Assembly: GCA_016702505.1 (NCBI GenBank)
Contig: JADJDU010000003.1
Span: 310,001 to 374,000 of the forward strand
DNA: 64,000 bases
Direction of reading: 5' to 3'
Source of the DNA: Microthrixaceae bacterium
Lineage (GTDB): Bacteria > Actinomycetota > Acidimicrobiia > Acidimicrobiales > Iamiaceae
The notes beneath the pieces were generated by a model. That model did not search any database. It was not told the origin of the DNA and saw only the letters and a list, made by a program, of their open reading frames with translations. The position numbers were made by a program, and so were the translations under genes. Positions 1-9,081 of the stretch are shown piece after piece. Position 1 is the first letter of the stretch. The number at the start of each line of letters is the position of its first letter.

Positions 1-961
1 CGGGGTCTTGGCGCACCGGGTCCCGCAGTATCCGGGCGTCGGGGGCCCGCCCGGCTTCGATCCGGGCAGCGAGGTGCGCCAGTCGGGCTTCGTCTTCCAG
101 GTAGTGCTCGTTCAGCAGCGCCGCCTTGACCGTGCCGAGGTAGCGGGCCACCAGCCGTAGCTCTCGGGCAAGGGCCGGGAAGTGAGCGTTGTGCTGGAAC
201 ACCATGGCCTGGAGACGGAGACGTTCCCCCAACTCCAAGAGCAGATTGCGTCCTTCCACACCCTCGAGGCGGTCGAGCACCGAAGCCAGATCCGGCTGTC
301 GGGCCAGCCGCTCCTCGGCCACCACGATGGCCAGCCCGAAGTAGACGGGCAACACCACCAGCCGCACTGGCTCGTCGTAGCCAGCTATCCAATCCTCCAA
401 CCCGGTCATGACACCGTTGCGGGGTCCGCCCTCGTGCGTGGCGTTGAAGTGATTCGGGTTGAGTCCCGATGCACCCTTTGCCAGCTCGTTGCGATCGAGG
501 TGGACTCCCTTTTGGGCATACGGCTGACGGAACTCGGCTGGCACCGTGTCCGGCGAGTAGTAGAGGTCGCGACGGCCGTAGGGCCAGCCGACATCATGGA
601 GGATCATGATGGGTAGCTCGGCCCCCAAAGACCGGTTCCGCTCCGCCAGGAGCCGACACTCGTTGTACACCGTGTACCAGTTGTGATCGCCGTCGATCAG
701 CGCTGCATCCATGGCCGGCAGTTCACCGAGGACATCGACGCTCAGGGCTCGGTGGAACACGTACTGACCGGCGAACTCCCGTTCATGCTCGGCGGGATCA
801 AACGCCGGCTTCGGGTCGATCACGTGTAGCTCGGTCTCAGGCCCGAGCGTCTCGATGATCTGGCGGGTGTTCTCTCCCCGGAGGGCACCGATCTCGACCA
901 GGCGTTTGACTCCGCCCGCCTCTAGCACGGGAGCGATGACGTCGTTCCAGAAGGGGAACAT
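1..961 (-). CDS. class I SAM-dependent methyltransferase-like protein (partial, 3' end outside window)
   Basis: The first 320 residues are present and the frame is still open at base 1. The protein begins MFPFWNDVIAPVLEAGG and then shows a methyltransferase motif I (VEIGALRGENT) and the acidic end of the next strand (ELHVIDPKPAFD). A later block, DAALIDGDHNWY, resembles the third core strand of the Methyltransf_24 / cephalosporin-hydroxylase-like group. Such proteins usually methylate or hydroxylate small molecules or sugars. The neighbours are glycosyltransferases and dTDP-rhamnose genes, so a role in decorating a surface glycan is inferred. ATG at 961 is the first Met before motif I. No ribosome site is obvious. 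Substrate unknown. Confidence 0.75.
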   Translation of the reverse strand, partial: MFPFWNDVIAPVLEAGGVKRLVEIGALRGENTRQIIETLGPETELHVIDPKPAFDPAEHEREFAGQYVFHRALSVDVLGELPAMDAALIDGDHNWYTVYNECRLLAERNRSLGAELPIMILHDVGWPYGRRDLYYSPDTVPAEFRQPYAQKGVHLDRNELAKGASGLNPNHFNATHEGGPRNGVMTGLEDWIAGYDEPVRLVVLPVYFGLAIVVAEERLARQPDLASVLDRLEGVEGRNLLLELGERLRLQAMVFQHNAHFPALARELRLVARYLGTVKAALLNEHYLEDEARLAHLAARIEAGRAPDARILRDPVRQDP

Positions 962-1108
962 CGGCGGGGCGCGATTCCTTGACCGGGTTTGGGACGGGCG
1001 GACCCTAGCGCGGCGGGGAACGGGCGGGGCCGACGGCCAAAGAGCCGCACGGGTCACAGCTCCGGCCATTACCGGAGCCTTTCTGGTCGGGCGTGGTATC
1101 GATTTGGG

Positions 1109-2842
1109 GTGAGCACCGTCACCTACTCCGACTCCGCCGCAGACGGGACCGGGAGCTACACGGCCGAGTCGGCGATGGCCACCTCCCCGTCGGCACGGAC
1201 CGCTCGCTGGGCGGCGTGGACATTCGGTGTCTACGTGGCAGCCGCTTTCCCTCTCATCCTGTTCGGACTCGGTCGGTACTGGTGGTTCTTCCGTGACGAC
1301 TGGTACTTCGTCGCCGAGCGTGACATCTCCGTCGACGGACTGATGCAGGATCACAACGGTCACTGGTCATCCGTGCCGGTCGCAGCCTTCCGGCTCGCCT
1401 ACGTCGTCTTCGGAATCCGGTCGTACATGCCGTATCAGGCGATGGTGGTGGTGGCGCACCTGGCTGTAGCGGTCTGCATCCGGATGATCATGCGTCGGTA
1501 CGATGTGAACCCGTGGCTGGCAACGGTGGCGGCAGGTGCGCTCGTGCTCTTCGGTTCGGGCCGCGAGGACATCATCTGGGCCTTCCAGATCGGCTTCACC
1601 GGTTCACTGGCCTTCACCCTTGCCCAATGGGTCATCGCCGACCGGCCGGGCCCGGTGCGCCGGAGCGACTACCTGGCTCCCGTGTTGGGCACGTTGGGGC
1701 TTGCGTCTAGCAGTCCGGCGCTGATGGTCATGGCTGGTCTGTCGGTCACCCTTTTGGTCCGACGAGGTTGGAAGCCCATGGTGATCAACGTGGGCCCGCC
1801 CGCCCTCGCCTACCTGGTGTGGTCGGCCTTGATCCACCCCGACAGGAGTAGCCCGTGGGGACGCCCCGGACTCGGCGAATACCAGGACTGGGTGACCACC
1901 GGCGTGCGGGGCGTGTTCGTCGAGCTCACCGGATTTTGGTGGGCCGGAGCGATCCTCGGTCTTGCCGTCGCCGTCGGGATCGCCATGGCGGTCCTGAGGC
2001 CCGGGACCGACAGCACCAGCTCCAGCGACCGCGGCGATGAGATACACGGCTCCTCCAGCCGCGTCGTCAGAACGGTGGCGTCGGCCCGCTTGCGGCTGAC
2101 ACCGATCATCGGACCGCTGGCCTTGTTCGGATCGACCATCCTCTTCATCCTGGTGGCCGCCCAGCGTGCCTGGCTGTTCGGGCCCGGTGCGGCCGTGGCC
2201 AGCCGCTATCTGTACGCGTACGTGGCCCTGTCCCTGCCGCTGATAGCGGCGTCGATCCAGTCGATCTCACGGTGGTGGCGACCAGCCGCCGTTGCGATTC
2301 CTGCGCTGCTGATCCTGGGGGTACCTCACAACATCGCGCAGTTCGAGGACACCGTTTTCAGCCCCGATCACCACGACCACCAGGGCAGGCTGATCCTCAA
2401 CGTCCTGCGCCATCCGGCCGCGGCCAACGCACCAGATCGACTTCGTCCCGATCCCGACGTGTTCAACTCCCAGAGCCTGACCGTGGGCTTCCTCCGCAGA
2501 GCCGCAACCGAGGGCAAACTCCCGGAGGTGTCGGGACCCATCCCCGCCGACATCGATGCCGAGTTGACGGTTCGGTTGGGGCTCATGCAAGAACTCGGTG
2601 ACTGGCGGGTGGTCCCTTGCCAGGCGACAACAGTGGCCCACCTCGAGCCGACGGTCGGCATGGTCTTCTTCCTGACCGAGCCAGTGCTGGTGACTCCCCG
2701 CTCGAGTTCGGGCCAGCGCTTTCCGGTGGAAGTCACCCCCGACGACGGGGCCATCGTGACCGTGGTCGCGCCAGGCCTCGATCTCGACCTCACCAGCCAG
2801 GCGAGACCTGGTTCCCCCGCTTCGATCTGTGTCGTCAACTAA
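1109..2842 (+). CDS. polytopic membrane protein, GT-C-type glycosyltransferase-like
   Basis: The product is 577 residues from GTG 1109 (an alternative ATG is at 1175). It has about ten hydrophobic segments. Right after the first one is an acidic loop, RDDWYFVAERD, and the DD in the first extracytoplasmic loop is the usual metal/catalytic site of GT-C polyprenol-sugar-dependent glycosyltransferases. The C-terminal third is a soluble, Val- and Pro-rich region that is probably extracytoplasmic. The bases TATCGATTTGGG directly precede GTG, which fits a leaderless start. It lies head to head with a methyltransferase gene and tail to tail with a GT4 glycosyltransferase, so a role in surface glycan assembly is likely. 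The family assignment rests on topology and one motif only. Confidence 0.6.
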   Translation: MSTVTYSDSAADGTGSYTAESAMATSPSARTARWAAWTFGVYVAAAFPLILFGLGRYWWFFRDDWYFVAERDISVDGLMQDHNGHWSSVPVAAFRLAYVVFGIRSYMPYQAMVVVAHLAVAVCIRMIMRRYDVNPWLATVAAGALVLFGSGREDIIWAFQIGFTGSLAFTLAQWVIADRPGPVRRSDYLAPVLGTLGLASSSPALMVMAGLSVTLLVRRGWKPMVINVGPPALAYLVWSALIHPDRSSPWGRPGLGEYQDWVTTGVRGVFVELTGFWWAGAILGLAVAVGIAMAVLRPGTDSTSSSDRGDEIHGSSSRVVRTVASARLRLTPIIGPLALFGSTILFILVAAQRAWLFGPGAAVASRYLYAYVALSLPLIAASIQSISRWWRPAAVAIPALLILGVPHNIAQFEDTVFSPDHHDHQGRLILNVLRHPAAANAPDRLRPDPDVFNSQSLTVGFLRRAATEGKLPEVSGPIPADIDAELTVRLGLMQELGDWRVVPCQATTVAHLEPTVGMVFFLTEPVLVTPRSSSGQRFPVEVTPDDGAIVTVVAPGLDLDLTSQARPGSPASICVVN

Positions 2843-2865
2843 CAGGGCCGAACCATCCGGTTCGG

Positions 2866-4062
2866 TTAGAGCGCCGAGACCAACTCGAGCACCCGACGGA
2901 CCTGGAGGTCCCAACTGAAGGAAACCTCCACCTCGGCTCGTCCAGACGAACCCAGCCGTGATCGCAGATCTGGGTCGTCTCGAAGACGGACCATCGCCGA
3001 CCGGAGCTCACCCAGATCTACCGGGGAAACCAGGAGGGCCTGTTCCTCGTGGGTCAGGCGACTGGCGACCGTCGGGACATCTGGAGCTATCACTGCCAGA
3101 CCTGACGCCAAGTACTCAGCCAGCTTGAGCGGCGAATAGTGGAACTCCCCGTGTTCGGGAGCCACGACCACGGCCGTGTCCATCGCCCCGAAGTAGCGGG
3201 GAAGATCGAAATGGGGAACGGTGCCGGTGAACACCGCCCGCACCCCGAGCGACCTGGCCCGCTCTTCGACCATCGGACGATCAGGTCCATCACCAACCAT
3301 CAACAGACAGACCCCATCGAGACCTGCTGCGGCATCCACGAGCCGGGTCAAGGAGTGGAACGGCCGGAAGCTCCCCACCCAGCCCACGACGAACTCCGCA
3401 CCAATTCCGAGCCGAGCCCGCACTGCTGCCGCTTCTTCCGCGGAGGCCGGCTCCTCGATCTCCACACCCGACGGGGTGATGAGGATCCGGTCCCGGTCGA
3501 CGCCGATGCGGACCGCTTCCTCGGCGACCTCCTCCGAGCCACAGGCCAACACCGAGGCTCGGCGAAGGGTGGGAGCCTCGCCTAGACGCTCCACCAACCC
3601 CCCCCAACCCGGACGCGCCACACCCCACCGCTTGGCCTCCCACACGGCGACGGCCGGAGCAAAGACCACCGAGGGAACCCCCAATGCGTCAGCCAGGTCG
3701 ACCCCTGCGGTGTGGAACAACTCGTGTCGCTGCCACACGAAGTCGACCTGATGTCCAGACCAGGGCCCGTCGGGGGTGACGGTGAAGCCCGATCCCCGGG
3801 CCACCTGCCGAAGATCCTTCGCCGCGGTCTTGACCATCGTCGGAACCCGCGATGCAACCGAAGGGGACGCAGATGGACTCAGGTGGGCGCCCGAGGCTCG
3901 CCGTCGCGCTTCATCGGCATCGAGCACCCCCTCAGGGGTGACCATCCACGACGGGCCCACCACCCTTTCGCAGGCCGCCAGCCACCCAGCCGAGCTCAAC
4001 AGCGCGGCCACAGGACCCTGCTGACCGGCAGTAGTCGTCGGGAGAACCAGGACCGCACCCAC
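2866..4062 (-). CDS. GT4-family glycosyltransferase
   Basis: A cytoplasmic GT-B-fold enzyme of 398 residues. The start of the C-terminal Rossmann domain is seen as VVGWVGSFRPFHSL, followed by LLMVGDGPDRPMVEE and the donor-binding segment APEHGEFHYSPLKLAEYLASG, with the paired acidic residues of the EX7E type. These retaining enzymes transfer a sugar from a nucleotide-sugar donor. The GTG at 4062 was chosen because a TAGGGT hexamer lies seven bases upstream and the protein then begins with a first beta strand (GAVLVLPTTTAG). An upstream in-frame GTG at 4137 would add 25 residues unlike the family. Acceptor and donor are unknown; the rml genes next door suggest a rhamnose-containing glycan. Confidence 0.85.
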   Translation of the reverse strand: MGAVLVLPTTTAGQQGPVAALLSSAGWLAACERVVGPSWMVTPEGVLDADEARRRASGAHLSPSASPSVASRVPTMVKTAAKDLRQVARGSGFTVTPDGPWSGHQVDFVWQRHELFHTAGVDLADALGVPSVVFAPAVAVWEAKRWGVARPGWGGLVERLGEAPTLRRASVLACGSEEVAEEAVRIGVDRDRILITPSGVEIEEPASAEEAAAVRARLGIGAEFVVGWVGSFRPFHSLTRLVDAAAGLDGVCLLMVGDGPDRPMVEERARSLGVRAVFTGTVPHFDLPRYFGAMDTAVVVAPEHGEFHYSPLKLAEYLASGLAVIAPDVPTVASRLTHEEQALLVSPVDLGELRSAMVRLRDDPDLRSRLGSSGRAEVEVSFSWDLQVRRVLELVSAL

Positions 4063-4069
4063 GGGGCGG

Positions 4070-4075
4070 ACCCTA
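4070..4075 (-). promoter_or_regulatory. leaderless promoter -10 of the GT4 gene
   Basis: TAGGGT read on the minus strand, seven bases before GTG 4062, so transcription is predicted to begin at the start codon. Confidence 0.55.
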
Positions 4076-4249
4076 ATGGGACCTCCCGCAGCGCACGGCT
4101 GCCAACGTCCCCGTCCGAACAATCGGAACGACCACACCCCGTGGCGGCCTATCCCCTGGTGGGGTAGCGTTTGCGCCTCGGAGCCGGTAGCCGGCCGACC
4201 GCGTCCGCCAGAAGAAGCCCACCATGATCCGACGTAGCCAGGAAGGCCC

Positions 4250-6298
4250 GTGAACCAGGAACGTTCGCTTCCGCCGGCCGATCCGATCTCACCGGTACCG
4301 GAGCTGCCGAGCCTCGTCTACCGAGTGGCTCGGGGGGCAGACAACCTGAGCCTACGGTTCATGGACCTGGGCATCGTGGCCGCGGCTTGGGCCTTGGCCA
4401 TCAGTGCCGCCTTCGACACCTCGGCCAAGGACATGACCCTGGCGCTGGCTTGGATCATGCCCCTGGCCGTCATCGTCCAACTGGTCGGCCACCGCCTTGC
4501 TGGTCTCTACGGGCCGGTGTGGCGCTATGCCTCGGTCGACGAAGCGGCTCGGGTGGTGGCTGGCGTCTTGGGCGGGTCGATCCTGGCCACGATCACCACC
4601 GTCATCGCGGCCACCACCACCCACACCCCGTTCCCATTCGTCACCGCTCCGCCTCTCGCCGCTTTTCTGAGCTTGCTCGGTTGTGGTGGCGTCCGCTTCC
4701 AGTCCCGCCTCTTCGCCCTGGAACGTCAACAGGCCCGTGACGCCTCCGGCCTCCGGTCTGTCATCGTCGGTGCTGGCACCGCTGGCGCGGCCCTGGCCTA
4801 CGAGCTCACCCACACCGACGCCGGACGACCCACCAACGTGGTCGGCTTCATCGATGACGACCCCGAGCTCGTCGGCCGGTCGGTGCGAGGCTTCACCGTG
4901 CTGGGCACCACCGACGACCTGGAATCGATCTGTGTCAGCCACCGGATCGAAAGGGTTCTGATCGCCGAGGACGAGGACAATCGGCACCGGGTCAAGACGG
5001 TGGTGGACCAGGCCTTGCGTACCCACGCCCAGGTCAAGGTGCTGCCGTTGTCCACCGGGCGGGTGGACGGCCCCCTCGTGCGCAACCTGCGCGACCTGGA
5101 TGTGACCGACCTGCTCGGGCGCGAGCACGCCCCCGTCGACTCCGACGACATCGACCACTATCTACGCGACGCCACCGTGCTGATCACCGGGGCCGGGGGG
5201 TCGATCGGCAGCGAGATCGCGCGCCAGGTGGCTCGGCACCGTCCCGCTCGGCTCCTGCTCCTCGATCGTGACGAGAGCCTCCTCCACGACGTGACCACCG
5301 GGCCTCTCGCTGACTCGGGGGTAGACATCGCTCCGGTACTGGCCGACATCTGCGATCAGGTGAGGGTCCAGGATCTGTTCGAGAACGAACGACCCGACGT
5401 GGTGTTCCACGCCGCCGCTCAAAAGCACGTGCCCATCTTGGAGAAATACCCGGTGGAAGCGGTGCGGACCAACGTGTTCGGCACCTGGAACCTGATCAGC
5501 ACCGCAGCCGAGTACGGCACCGGTCGTTTCGTGCACATCTCCACCGACAAGGCCGCCGATCCCTGTTCGGTCATGGGAGCCACCAAGCGCGCCGCTGAGC
5601 AGATGGTGTTCGAGGTCGGTCGTCGCCACCAACTCCCGTTCGTGGCCGTTCGCTTCGGCAACGTATTGGGCAGCCGGGGCAGCGTGGTGCCCACGTTCCT
5701 GCGCCAGATCGTGGATGGCGGACCGGTCACGGTCACCAGCCCCGAGATGACCCGCTACTTCATGACCATCCCTGAGGCCGTGAGCCTGGTGCTCCAGTCC
5801 GGGGCGATGGCCGATCCGGGCCGCGTCTACCTGTTGGACATGGGCGAGCCCGTGTCCATCCTGGCTCTGGCCCGACAGCTGATTCGCCTCGCTGGCCTCC
5901 GGCCAGGAGAGGACGTGAGGATCTCCATCGTCGGCACCAGGCCCGGAGAGCGACTCCACGAACGTCTCCACGACGACGCCGAGAGCATCGAACCGTCAGA
6001 TCACCCCTCGATATCTTCGTTGAACCCGAAGATCCCATGGCAGTGGGATGAACTGGTCGAGGCCCTCGCCTCCCTGCGCAAGTCCGTCGATGCCCGTGAC
6101 GACGCCATGGTCAGACACCAGCTCGAGTCGATGCTCCGAAAGGGCGGCGTCGATTGCGTACTCGACCATGGTGAGACCACCATTCCCGTCGACCAGCACC
6201 CGGGCTCGCCCCGGGCGACGGCGATCGTCAGAGACCTGTCCGAGAAGCGGGCCGAACGCCAGGCTCCACCGGCATCCGATACCGGCACCGTCCGCTGA
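4250..6298 (+). CDS. membrane nucleotide-sugar 4,6-dehydratase/epimerase, CapD/PglF type
   Basis: A 682-residue protein with four or five N-terminal membrane spans (about residues 30-150). A CoA-binding-like Rossmann domain follows (VIVGAGTAGAALAYEL near 171), then a catalytic extended SDR domain (VLITGAGGSIGSE near 308, HISTDKAADP near 430, and VMGATK where classical SDRs have YxxxK). The Met in that last motif is normal for PglF/FlaA1-type C6 dehydratases. Family members convert UDP-GlcNAc or a related sugar to a 4-keto-6-deoxy sugar at the membrane for glycan or O-antigen synthesis. It is the first gene of a run leading into rmlACBD. The start is GTG 4250 with GGAAGG just upstream. Confidence 0.88.
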   Translation: MNQERSLPPADPISPVPELPSLVYRVARGADNLSLRFMDLGIVAAAWALAISAAFDTSAKDMTLALAWIMPLAVIVQLVGHRLAGLYGPVWRYASVDEAARVVAGVLGGSILATITTVIAATTTHTPFPFVTAPPLAAFLSLLGCGGVRFQSRLFALERQQARDASGLRSVIVGAGTAGAALAYELTHTDAGRPTNVVGFIDDDPELVGRSVRGFTVLGTTDDLESICVSHRIERVLIAEDEDNRHRVKTVVDQALRTHAQVKVLPLSTGRVDGPLVRNLRDLDVTDLLGREHAPVDSDDIDHYLRDATVLITGAGGSIGSEIARQVARHRPARLLLLDRDESLLHDVTTGPLADSGVDIAPVLADICDQVRVQDLFENERPDVVFHAAAQKHVPILEKYPVEAVRTNVFGTWNLISTAAEYGTGRFVHISTDKAADPCSVMGATKRAAEQMVFEVGRRHQLPFVAVRFGNVLGSRGSVVPTFLRQIVDGGPVTVTSPEMTRYFMTIPEAVSLVLQSGAMADPGRVYLLDMGEPVSILALARQLIRLAGLRPGEDVRISIVGTRPGERLHERLHDDAESIEPSDHPSISSLNPKIPWQWDELVEALASLRKSVDARDDAMVRHQLESMLRKGGVDCVLDHGETTIPVDQHPGSPRATAIVRDLSEKRAERQAPPASDTGTVR

Positions 6299-6347
6299 CC
6301 ACCGACCAACGCGTCACGCCCCTCCCCCCACAAAGGCGAAACAACAG

Positions 6348-7436
6348 ATGAAGGGTCTCATCCTCGCTGGCGGCTCGGGCACCCGGCTCCGCCCCATCAC
6401 CCACACCGGCGCCAAGCAACTGGTGCCGGTGGCCAACACTCCGATCCTGTTCTACGGGCTTCAGCACATGGCCGATGCCGGCATCGAAGAGGTCGGCATC
6501 ATCGTGGGCGACACCGGTGACGAGATCCGGGCCGCGGTGGGAAACGGATCGCGCTGGGGTCTCGAGGTCACCTACCTGCCTCAAGACGCTCCGCTCGGGC
6601 TGGCCCACGCCGTGCTGATCGCCCGGGATTTCTTGGGTGACGACGAGTTCGTGATGTACCTCGGAGACAACCTCCTCCGTGACGGGATCACCAGCTTCGT
6701 AGACGAGTTCACCGCCCACCGGGCCGAAACCGGCCCCGACTCCTGTTCGGCCCAGATCCTTTTGGCCCACGTTCCCGATCCGCAGCGTTTCGGTGTGGCC
6801 GAGCTCGGCCCCGATGGCGAGGTCGTGGCCCTGGTCGAGAAGCCCGAGGTTCCACCGTCGGACCTTGCCCTGGTCGGCGTGTACCTCTTCGATCCCTCCA
6901 TCCACGAAGCGGTCAGAGCGATCGAGCCTTCGGACCGCGGCGAGTTGGAGATCACCGACGCCATCCAGTGGCTGATCGACAACGGCCACCGCGTCCGCCA
7001 TGAGGTGCTCGACGGGTGGTGGCTCGACACCGGCAAGCTCACCCCACTCCTGGAAGCCAACCGCTTGATCCTCGAGGTTCTGGAGCCTTCCAACCACGGC
7101 AAGGTCGACGAGCACTCTCAGCTCGACGGCCGGGTTCAGGTGGCCGAAGGGGCCGAGATCATCCGGTCGACCATTCGTGGTCCGGTGGCCATCGGAGCCA
7201 ATACCCGGGTTGTCGACAGCTACATCGGCCCGTTCTCATCGGTAGACGCTGACTGCGAGATCATCCAGTCCGAGTTGGAGCACTCGATCGTCCTGGCCAA
7301 CAGCCGCGTCGAAAACGTCCCGAGGGTGATCGACTCGCTGATCGGTCGCCACGCCGTGGTCCAACGCACCCATCAGCGACCGCGAGCAAACCGCTTCTTG
7401 GTGGGCGACCACTGCCAGATCGACATCGATTCCTGA
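6348..7436 (+). CDS. rmlA: glucose-1-phosphate thymidylyltransferase, long form
   Basis: First step of dTDP-L-rhamnose synthesis: glucose-1-phosphate plus dTTP gives dTDP-glucose and pyrophosphate. The 362-residue protein opens with the nucleotide-binding signature MKGLILAGGSGTRLRPIT, then MYLGDNLLRDG for the metal/sugar site. It ends in about 110 residues of left-handed beta-helix-like hexapeptide repeats (VAEGAEIIRSTIRGPVAIGA...). That C-terminal helix marks the long RmlA form rather than the roughly 290-residue enterobacterial form. ATG 6348 is set by the family N-terminus; the open frame reaches further upstream, inside the preceding gene. It lies about 50 bases after the CapD-like gene and is followed at once by rmlC. 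Confidence 0.95.
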   Translation: MKGLILAGGSGTRLRPITHTGAKQLVPVANTPILFYGLQHMADAGIEEVGIIVGDTGDEIRAAVGNGSRWGLEVTYLPQDAPLGLAHAVLIARDFLGDDEFVMYLGDNLLRDGITSFVDEFTAHRAETGPDSCSAQILLAHVPDPQRFGVAELGPDGEVVALVEKPEVPPSDLALVGVYLFDPSIHEAVRAIEPSDRGELEITDAIQWLIDNGHRVRHEVLDGWWLDTGKLTPLLEANRLILEVLEPSNHGKVDEHSQLDGRVQVAEGAEIIRSTIRGPVAIGANTRVVDSYIGPFSSVDADCEIIQSELEHSIVLANSRVENVPRVIDSLIGRHAVVQRTHQRPRANRFLVGDHCQIDIDS

Positions 7437-7449
7437 AAGAGCGACCTTC

Positions 7450-8028
7450 ATGGCCACCATCACCCCATCCGACGTCATCGACGGGGTCACCGTCGTACAA
7501 CCTGACATCCACGGTGACGAACGCGGGATCTTCATAGAGACGTACCGCCGGAACTGGTTCCCCGGCGGTCGGGAGATGATCCAAGGCAACCGCGGCGACC
7601 GCCGGGCCGGAGCCATCGTCGGCCTCCACTACCACCTGCACCAGGCCGACTACTGGTACGTGCCCTTCGGGCAGGCCCGGGTCGTGCTCCACGACCTCCG
7701 CACCGGTTCCCCCACCGACGGAGCCACGCTCACCATCGACATAGGGTCGACGCCCGGCACTGCCGGGGTAGACCACGACCACCGGGGCATCTACATCCCG
7801 CCCGGAGTGGCCCACGGGTTCTCCGCGCTCACCGACATGACCATCACCTACCTGGTCGACGGCTACTACAACCCGGCCGACGAGTTGGGGGTGGCCTGGG
7901 ATGACCCCGCCATCGGAGCCGACTGGGGAGTGACCGACCCGGTCGTGTCGGCCCGAGACCAGGCCAACCCCCGCCGCTCCGACCTGGAGCCCGCCCTGCA
8001 ACCTCACCACCGGCTGCGCATGGCGTAA
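7450..8028 (+). CDS. rmlC: dTDP-4-dehydrorhamnose 3,5-epimerase
   Basis: Third step of the rhamnose pathway: double epimerisation of dTDP-4-keto-6-deoxyglucose. The 192 residues form a cupin with the family landmarks DERGIFIETYRRNWF near the start, GLHYHLHQADYWYVPFGQA around the catalytic His, and YIPPGVAHGFSAL. It is 13 bases downstream of rmlA and about 40 before rmlB, in one transcription direction. GLHYH replaces the more usual GLHxQ at the active-site strand, so this is a somewhat divergent member, but length and context agree with RmlC. Confidence 0.88.
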   Translation: MATITPSDVIDGVTVVQPDIHGDERGIFIETYRRNWFPGGREMIQGNRGDRRAGAIVGLHYHLHQADYWYVPFGQARVVLHDLRTGSPTDGATLTIDIGSTPGTAGVDHDHRGIYIPPGVAHGFSALTDMTITYLVDGYYNPADELGVAWDDPAIGADWGVTDPVVSARDQANPRRSDLEPALQPHHRLRMA

Positions 8029-8054
8029 CCCGCCCCCGGTTCCCCAGCGTCCAC

Positions 8055-8060
8055 TAAGTT
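8055..8060 (+). promoter_or_regulatory. possible internal leaderless promoter before rmlB
   Basis: TAAGTT followed by nine bases and ATG 8070. It would allow rmlB-rmlD to be made separately from rmlAC. There is a real intergenic gap here, unlike at the tightly packed rmlA-rmlC junction. Confidence 0.35.
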
Positions 8061-8069
8061 CCGCACCCC

Positions 8070-9071
8070 ATGAGCATCCTCGTCACCGGCGGCGCCGGCT
8101 TCATCGGCTCCAACTTCGTCCGCTACTGGACCGACCACCACCCCGAGGACCACGTTGTCGCCCTCGATGCCCTCACCTACGCCGGGGTTCGGGAGAACGT
8201 CGACGGGATCGACGGGGTCACCTTCGCCCTCGCCGACATCGGTGACACCGACACCGTGGCCGGGTTGCTCGAGACCCACTCCGTGGATCGCATCGTTAAC
8301 TTCGCTGCCGAGTCCCACAACAGCCTGGCCGTGGTTGATCCAGCTCGCTTCTTCCGTACCAACGTCTTGGGTACCCAGGGGTTGTGCGAAGCGGCCCGTC
8401 GAGTCGGTGTCACCCGGTTCCACCACGTCTCCACCTGTGAGGTGTACGGCGACCTCGACTTGGACACCGACGAGATGTTCACCGAGGAATCCCCCTACCG
8501 GCCCCGCACGCCGTACAACGCATCCAAGGCCGGGGGAGACCACGTCGTCAGGTCCTACTACGAGACCTGGGACCTGCCCATCACCATCACGAACTGCGCC
8601 AACAACTACGGGGCCTACCAGTTCCCCGAGAAGGTCATCCCCTTCTTCACCACCCTGGCCATCCAGGACCAGTCGCTCCCCATGTACGCGTCTACCCAGA
8701 ACCGGCGCGAGTGGATCCATGCCTTGGACCACTGCCGGGCCATCGACCTGATCCTGGAGCGAGGCCGGATCGGCGAGACGTACCACGTCGGCACCGGAGT
8801 CGAGAAGAGCGTGGAAGAGATCGCCGACCTGATCCTGGCGCACCTCGACAAGCCTCAAAGCCTGAAGACCATCGTTCCGGACCGTCCCGGCCACGACCGC
8901 CGCTACGTCCTGGACTGGACCAAGATCCGCACCGAGCTGGGTTGGGAGCCCACCATCGGCTGGGACTCTGGCATCGCCGAGACCATCGACTGGTACGTCG
9001 CCAACCAAGCCTGGTGGGAGCCACTGCGCGACCGTGCACCGGTAGCCGAGGGAACAGCATGGTCCAAGTGA
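8070..9071 (+). CDS. rmlB: dTDP-glucose 4,6-dehydratase, divergent active site
   Basis: Second step of dTDP-rhamnose synthesis, an NAD-dependent extended SDR of 333 residues. The cofactor motif GGAGFIGSN is at residues 7-15 and the catalytic YNASK at 149-153. In classical RmlB the segment STDEVYG supplies the Asp and Glu that drive dehydration; here it reads STCEVYG, with Cys123 for the Asp and Glu124 kept. The usual AAESHVDRS also reads AAESHNSLA. Either this is a subfamily with altered chemistry or it is an RmlB with a substituted acid. Position between rmlC and rmlD supports the RmlB role. Confidence 0.85.
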   Translation: MSILVTGGAGFIGSNFVRYWTDHHPEDHVVALDALTYAGVRENVDGIDGVTFALADIGDTDTVAGLLETHSVDRIVNFAAESHNSLAVVDPARFFRTNVLGTQGLCEAARRVGVTRFHHVSTCEVYGDLDLDTDEMFTEESPYRPRTPYNASKAGGDHVVRSYYETWDLPITITNCANNYGAYQFPEKVIPFFTTLAIQDQSLPMYASTQNRREWIHALDHCRAIDLILERGRIGETYHVGTGVEKSVEEIADLILAHLDKPQSLKTIVPDRPGHDRRYVLDWTKIRTELGWEPTIGWDSGIAETIDWYVANQAWWEPLRDRAPVAEGTAWSK

Positions 9072-9081
9072 CGTCGTCGCC

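Noticed and set aside
182..616. Plus-strand open frame of 144 residues opposite the methyltransferase
   Set aside because: It is the antisense of a conserved methyltransferase reading frame and has no protein-family features.
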